This document shows positions 6,538 through 8,744 of a DNA stretch of 8,744 nucleotides, piece after piece. Within the stretch, counting starts at the first letter, position 1, and each line of letters begins with the position of its first letter. This DNA is from Burkholderiales bacterium (GTDB taxonomy: Bacteria > Pseudomonadota > Gammaproteobacteria > Burkholderiales > SG8-39), in NCBI GenBank assembly GCA_017880745.1, contig JADGRR010000096.1, positions 1 to 8,744 of the forward strand, written 5' to 3'. A program made the translations under genes and the position numbers. The notes below the pieces were generated by a model. The model made no database searches. It saw only the letters and a program-made list of their open reading frames with translations, and was not told the origin of the DNA.

Positions 6538-6921
6538 TCAGTCGGTAGCGGCGTGGAACGCGGCCTGAAGTGCGCGGACCAGAGAAGGGTGCAAGACGCC
6601 CAGTTTGGGCGTCTGTCCATGCGGCGCCGCTGGCGGACCGGAGAACCATTCGGACGGATCGGGCAGATCGATGCTCTGTTTTAGATCGAACTTCGTGTCG
6701 TAGCTGAGGCCCGCCGCGCCGAAAGCGGCGGCGTTTCTGTCGCGCAGGATGGAGAACTCTCCGCGATGCAGCATAGTGGTACGCCGGCTCGTTGCATAGA
6801 CGACACTCACGTCGAACCGTGGCGCATTGTCGTCGAAGACCGCAAGAATCAGTGCAGGTCGGGGTTTCGGGCGGGGACTGATGTTATCCGGAAAATGACA
6901 CCAAACGATGTCACCTGCCAT
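6538..6921 (-). CDS. PemK/MazF-family toxin of a type II toxin-antitoxin pair
   Basis: The 127-residue product opens MAGDIVWCHFPDN, matching the GDIxxxxF start of MazF/PemK endoribonucleases. KPRPALIL (19-26) corresponds to the family's RPALVLS strand with its active-site Arg. VVYATSRRTT (40-49) sits where the conserved Thr/Ser of the active site is expected. Family members cut mRNA or tRNA; the target here is unknown. It lies 24 nt after the antitoxin gene in the same operon, antitoxin first, the usual order. It converges on the antiporter gene, and the stops are 23 nt apart. The last codons overlap a stretch that weakly resembles sequence following tail copy B. A perfect 9-bp inverted repeat (6594-6602/6606-6614) lies in its 3' part. 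The family call is confident; activity is inferred. Confidence 0.85.
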   Translation of the reverse strand: MAGDIVWCHFPDNISPRPKPRPALILAVFDDNAPRFDVSVVYATSRRTTMLHRGEFSILRDRNAAAFGAAGLSYDTKFDLKQSIDLPDPSEWFSGPPAAPHGQTPKLGVLHPSLVRALQAAFHAATD

Positions 6922-6945
6922 GGGCTCTGCCTACCAGCCGGTCAT

Positions 6946-7233
6946 CTACGCTGATTCCGTTTCGATCAGGCTTGAGCGGACCGAGCGCTTGATGCCTTGC
7001 GGCACGCGTTTCCTGATCTGTCGCACTTGGGTCGCCGTCAAGGGGCCATCATCCTGCTCATACTGCGGCAAAACCCGGACGGCGAGTTCATGCAATGCCT
7101 GATGGATAGCCTGGGTTTCATCCACGCCCAGTTGCGCCGCCAAGCGCTTTGCAGTCTCGCGGCTTACGCCGGTGGCGCTGTCAACGGCACGGTAGCGAAA
7201 AGCAATCTGATTGCTCTGGCTGCGGGCGCTCAT
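6946..7233 (-). CDS. Probable antitoxin partner of the PemK-like toxin
   Basis: This is a 95-residue, basic, soluble protein. Residues about 10-52 read as strand then two helices: NQIAFRYRAVDSATG, then SRETAKRLAAQLGVDETQAI and HQALHELAVRV. That arrangement would suit a ribbon-helix-helix DNA-binding domain. The C-terminal half (EQDDGPLTATQVRQIRKRVP and a charged tail) could be the toxin-binding part. The role rests mainly on position: it is the first gene of a two-gene unit with a PemK/MazF-like toxin. It has a clear GAGGA ribosome-binding site (7240-7244) 6 nt before the ATG, and the unit has an operator-like repeat in its promoter. I do not recognise the exact antitoxin family. Confidence 0.75.
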   Translation of the reverse strand: MSARSQSNQIAFRYRAVDSATGVSRETAKRLAAQLGVDETQAIHQALHELAVRVLPQYEQDDGPLTATQVRQIRKRVPQGIKRSVRSSLIETESA

Positions 7234-7254
7234 GCTTATTCCTCGTTCTCTATG

Positions 7255-7275
7255 GATATCTTAAAGATATCTTAA
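7255..7275. promoter_or_regulatory. Operator-like paired direct repeat in the toxin-antitoxin promoter
   Basis: GATATCTTAA occurs twice, at 7255-7264 and 7266-7275, with an 11-bp period (one helical turn). Each copy contains the palindrome GATATC. The pair covers the predicted -10 and start point, so a protein bound here would block transcription. Autorepression by the antitoxin or the toxin-antitoxin complex is common in type II systems and is the likely role, but it is inferred. Confidence 0.6.
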
Positions 7276-7292
7276 CGATGTGTGATTATCAA
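7264..7292 (-). promoter_or_regulatory. Sigma-70-type promoter of the toxin-antitoxin unit
   Basis: On the minus strand TTGATA (7292-7287, five of six to consensus) and TATCTT (7269-7264, four of six) are 17 bp apart, the ideal spacing. Transcription would start near 7257, about 24 nt before the antitoxin ATG, leaving room for the GAGGA site. The -10 lies inside the two direct repeats described as the operator. Confidence 0.6.
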
Positions 7293-7299
7293 TCCTTGC

Positions 7300-7491
7300 G
7301 TGAGGTCGGCGCTGGCGGAGCTGAATTTGGCCGCGCTGGATGCCGCGGTGACCCGGGTGCGAACGCGCGGTGTCGGCGCCGGCGAATCCGGGCCGCAGAC
7401 CCGCTTCGAGGCCGGCGACGCGGTCGTGGTGCTGGGGGAGCCGAACGGTCTTGCGGCCGCAGAGATACGCTTACTGCAGGGGACGAAATAA
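7300..7491 (+). pseudogene. Antiporter C-terminal fragment, tail copy B
   Basis: Codons from GTG 7300 to TAA 7489-7491 encode VRSALAELNLAALDAAVTRV and continue through GESGPQTRFEAGDAVVVLGE to AAAEIRLLQGTK. This is the same 63-residue end as the intact antiporter upstream, whose last residues are AAAEIRLLQGTA. There is no membrane part and no RCK_N, so it cannot be a functional antiporter. An open frame begins at GTG 7282 but has no convincing ribosome-binding site. Homology begins abruptly about 8 bp past the TA promoter -35. The reading frame is intact despite substitutions, many of them synonymous, which suggests the fragment came from a diverged allele of a working gene rather than decaying in place. 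A further match, GTCGGTAGCGG against GTCGGAAGCGG, lies 27 and 30 nt after the respective stops, so the duplicated block may reach past the stop codon. Confidence 0.88.
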
Positions 7492-7541
7492 GCGGGCGAC
7501 CCGGCGCCGCGACCCATCGCGTCGGAAGCGGACGTCCTACG

Positions 7542-7612
7542 GCTATACTAAGGTTTGAGTGATGTTAGTATAGCTCGATGCTATACTAACTTGTCTCCTA
7601 TACTAGTATAGC
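7542..7612. promoter_or_regulatory. Cluster of GCTATACTAA sites upstream of the nucleotidyltransferase gene
   Basis: GCTATACTAA occurs exactly at 7542-7551 and 7580-7589, and as its exact complement TTAGTATAGC at 7565-7574. The last two form a perfect 11-bp inverted repeat around TCGAT (7564-7590). A 14-bp perfect palindrome, CTATACTAGTATAG, follows at 7598-7611 and ends 4 nt before the start codon. The cluster is markedly AT-rich against its surroundings. TATACT inside the sites also resembles a -10 element. If the one at 7599-7604 is used, transcription would begin within a few bases of the ATG, with no room for a Shine-Dalgarno. This looks like a multi-site operator overlapping the promoter; the binding protein is unknown. 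Confidence 0.75.
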
Positions 7613-7615
7613 TGA

Positions 7616-8659
7616 ATGGCTTCCTTTACAGAACTCTCACTGACCGCGCAGACCGCGTACGCACAATTGCTCGAAGCGGCGCTGGTTGCTGAACACGTGC
7701 GCAGTGTCGCAGACCTGTCGGGCTCGTTCGCATCGAAAACGGTGCGTGGGGCCAAGTACTGGTATTTCCAGTACACCGAGCCCTCCGGCAAGTTGCGTCA
7801 GGTGTTTGTCGGACCGGACACAGTCCCTGTGCGTGCGCTGATGTCGCGCAAGGCGCAACCATCGGCGGTGGTCGGCTTGGGTCCCTTGGCACGCTCTTGT
7901 GCGGCCCTGGGATGCGCCGAAATCCTGCCTCGACATCTGCGTGTGCTGCAGCGCCTGGCCGAATACGGGTTTTTCCGCGCAGGGGGCGTGCTCATCGGCA
8001 CGCATGCGTTTTTGGCGTTTGCCAATATGCTCGGTGTGCGCTGGGGAGACGGCTCACGGACGCAGGACATCGACTTTGCCCACGCGGGCAAGAGCCTATC
8101 CCTCGCGCTGCCCGGTGACGTTCAAGTCCAAACGCACGAGGCCATAAAGTCTCTCGAGATGGGATTTCTGCCGGTCTCCGGCCTCGCATCGAAGCTCGGC
8201 GCCACCTATTTGAACCCGCGCGAACCGGATTTCAAGCTGGACTTTGTGACCACGCTGCATCGCAAAGGCACCCAGCCCTACGAGCACCCCCAACTTGGGG
8301 TCACCCTGCAGCCGCTCAAGTTCATGGAATTTTCGCTGGAGGATGTTCAGCAGGCCGTGCTGTTCGCCGGGGACCGGTGTGTAGTGGCCAACGTGCCGCA
8401 ACCGGCACGCTATGCGCTACACAAGCTCTTGGTCTATGGCGAGCGGGAAGGCACATTCGCAACCAAGTCCAGCAAAGACCTGCTCCAGGCCGAGTTGCTG
8501 TTGGCCTATCTCAAAGAGCACCGCGCCTCAGAAGCAGAGGAGGCCTGGGCAGACTTGATTTCGAGAGGTCCGGGTTGGGTAAGGCGTGCCCGACATGGCC
8601 GGGCCGCTCTGGATAAGTTGGCCCCGGCACTTCAGGTCAAGAATTGGCTGAGGCTTTGA
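7616..8659 (+). CDS. GSU2403-like nucleotidyltransferase-fold protein (NTP_transf_8 type)
   Basis: The 347-residue product has the hallmarks of a small family of polymerase-beta-type nucleotidyltransferases. Its N-terminal part carries YWYFQYTEPSGKLRQVFVGP (48-67) and RALMSRK. The catalytic core is GGVLIGTHAF (123-132), then TQDIDFA (149-155) with Asp151 and Asp153 as probable metal ligands, and DFKLDFVT, whose Asp209 fits the third carboxylate. A helical C-terminal part (about 260-347) starts near PARYALHKLLVYGERE. The substrate is unknown. Relatives of the fold include AbiEii and MNT toxins and antitoxins, so a defence or addiction role is plausible but not shown. ATG 7616 is preferred because SFTELSLTAQTAYAQL already looks like the family N-terminus and the next Met is far inside. 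It has no Shine-Dalgarno, and the operator palindrome ends just before it. No partner gene is visible. Its stop overlaps the first bases of tail remnant C. Confidence 0.8.
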   Translation: MASFTELSLTAQTAYAQLLEAALVAEHVRSVADLSGSFASKTVRGAKYWYFQYTEPSGKLRQVFVGPDTVPVRALMSRKAQPSAVVGLGPLARSCAALGCAEILPRHLRVLQRLAEYGFFRAGGVLIGTHAFLAFANMLGVRWGDGSRTQDIDFAHAGKSLSLALPGDVQVQTHEAIKSLEMGFLPVSGLASKLGATYLNPREPDFKLDFVTTLHRKGTQPYEHPQLGVTLQPLKFMEFSLEDVQQAVLFAGDRCVVANVPQPARYALHKLLVYGEREGTFATKSSKDLLQAELLLAYLKEHRASEAEEAWADLISRGPGWVRRARHGRAALDKLAPALQVKNWLRL

Positions 8660-8700
8660 GCCGTTTTGCCGCCGTGGAGATACGCCTGCTCACAGGCTGA
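8658..8700 (+). repeat. Third, short remnant of the antiporter tail (copy C)
   Basis: After the nucleotidyltransferase stop the sequence again resembles the antiporter end. GAGCCG (8658-8663) is followed, after a 5-nt gap relative to copy A, by 8667-8691, which matches 6475-6499 at 21 of 25 bases. In frame it reads AAVEIRLLTG and then TGA (8698-8700), against AAAEIRLLQGTA and stop in the intact gene. It is short, so chance similarity cannot be fully excluded, but the peptide match, the stop and the position directly after a cargo gene all agree. Nothing recognisable is seen in 8701-8744. Confidence 0.6.
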
Positions 8701-8744
8701 TGCTGCTGCCGATCGTCGCAAGTCCGGAAATCAGATGCAGTCTC

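Noticed and set aside
4237..6684. 815-codon open frame on the plus strand overlapping kdsD and the antiporter
   Set aside because: It is a shifted frame through the antiporter gene with Gly/Arg/Ala-rich low-complexity sequence and runs antisense through kdsD; the antiporter frame has all domain motifs.
7542..7612. Iteron-type origin or CRISPR-like repeats
   Set aside because: The copies alternate in orientation, have unequal spacing and touch a start codon, with no replication gene or spacers; an operator fits better.
6515..8744. Integrase, transposase or tRNA attachment site explaining the insertion region
   Set aside because: No recombinase gene, tRNA or canonical att core is present in the window; only the repeated gene tail links the cargo units.

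Overview
The window looks like a chromosomal segment of a GC-rich betaproteobacterium. The evidence is the gene order kdsD-kdsC-lptC-lptA-lptB-rpoN, with a CPA2-type cation/proton antiporter divergent from kdsD, which is the usual arrangement in that class. The genus cannot be told from the sequence alone.

Positions 1-4478, minus strand, form the LPS-core and LPS-transport operon, read right to left. KdsD makes arabinose 5-phosphate and KdsC releases Kdo from Kdo-8-phosphate. LptC and LptA carry LPS across the periplasm, LptB is the ATPase driving the process, and the first 210 codons of rpoN (sigma-54) run off the left edge. A 130-bp MITE-like element with 15-bp terminal inverted repeats and a 4-bp CTAA duplication sits exactly at the lptA stop codon. 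It carries an intrinsic-terminator-like hairpin facing lptB-rpoN.

Positions 4479-6514 hold a 53-bp divergent intergenic region and a 660-residue KefB/KefC-like antiporter with RCK domains on the plus strand.

Positions 6515-8744 look like an accessory insertion region. A PemK/MazF-type toxin and its antitoxin (minus strand) lie between the antiporter 3' end and a second, partial copy of that 3' end (7300-7491, same reading frame, no indels). Next come an unusual cluster of GCTATACTAA-type sites and a gene for a GSU2403-like nucleotidyltransferase-fold protein that seems to lack a leader. Directly after that gene lies a third, short remnant of the antiporter tail (8658-8700). The order is tail, toxin-antitoxin, tail, nucleotidyltransferase, tail remnant. 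This suggests stepwise gain of small defence or addiction cassettes at the end of a housekeeping gene, each associated with a copy of that gene end. No integrase or transposase is visible. This repeated gene-tail architecture is the most unusual feature of the window.
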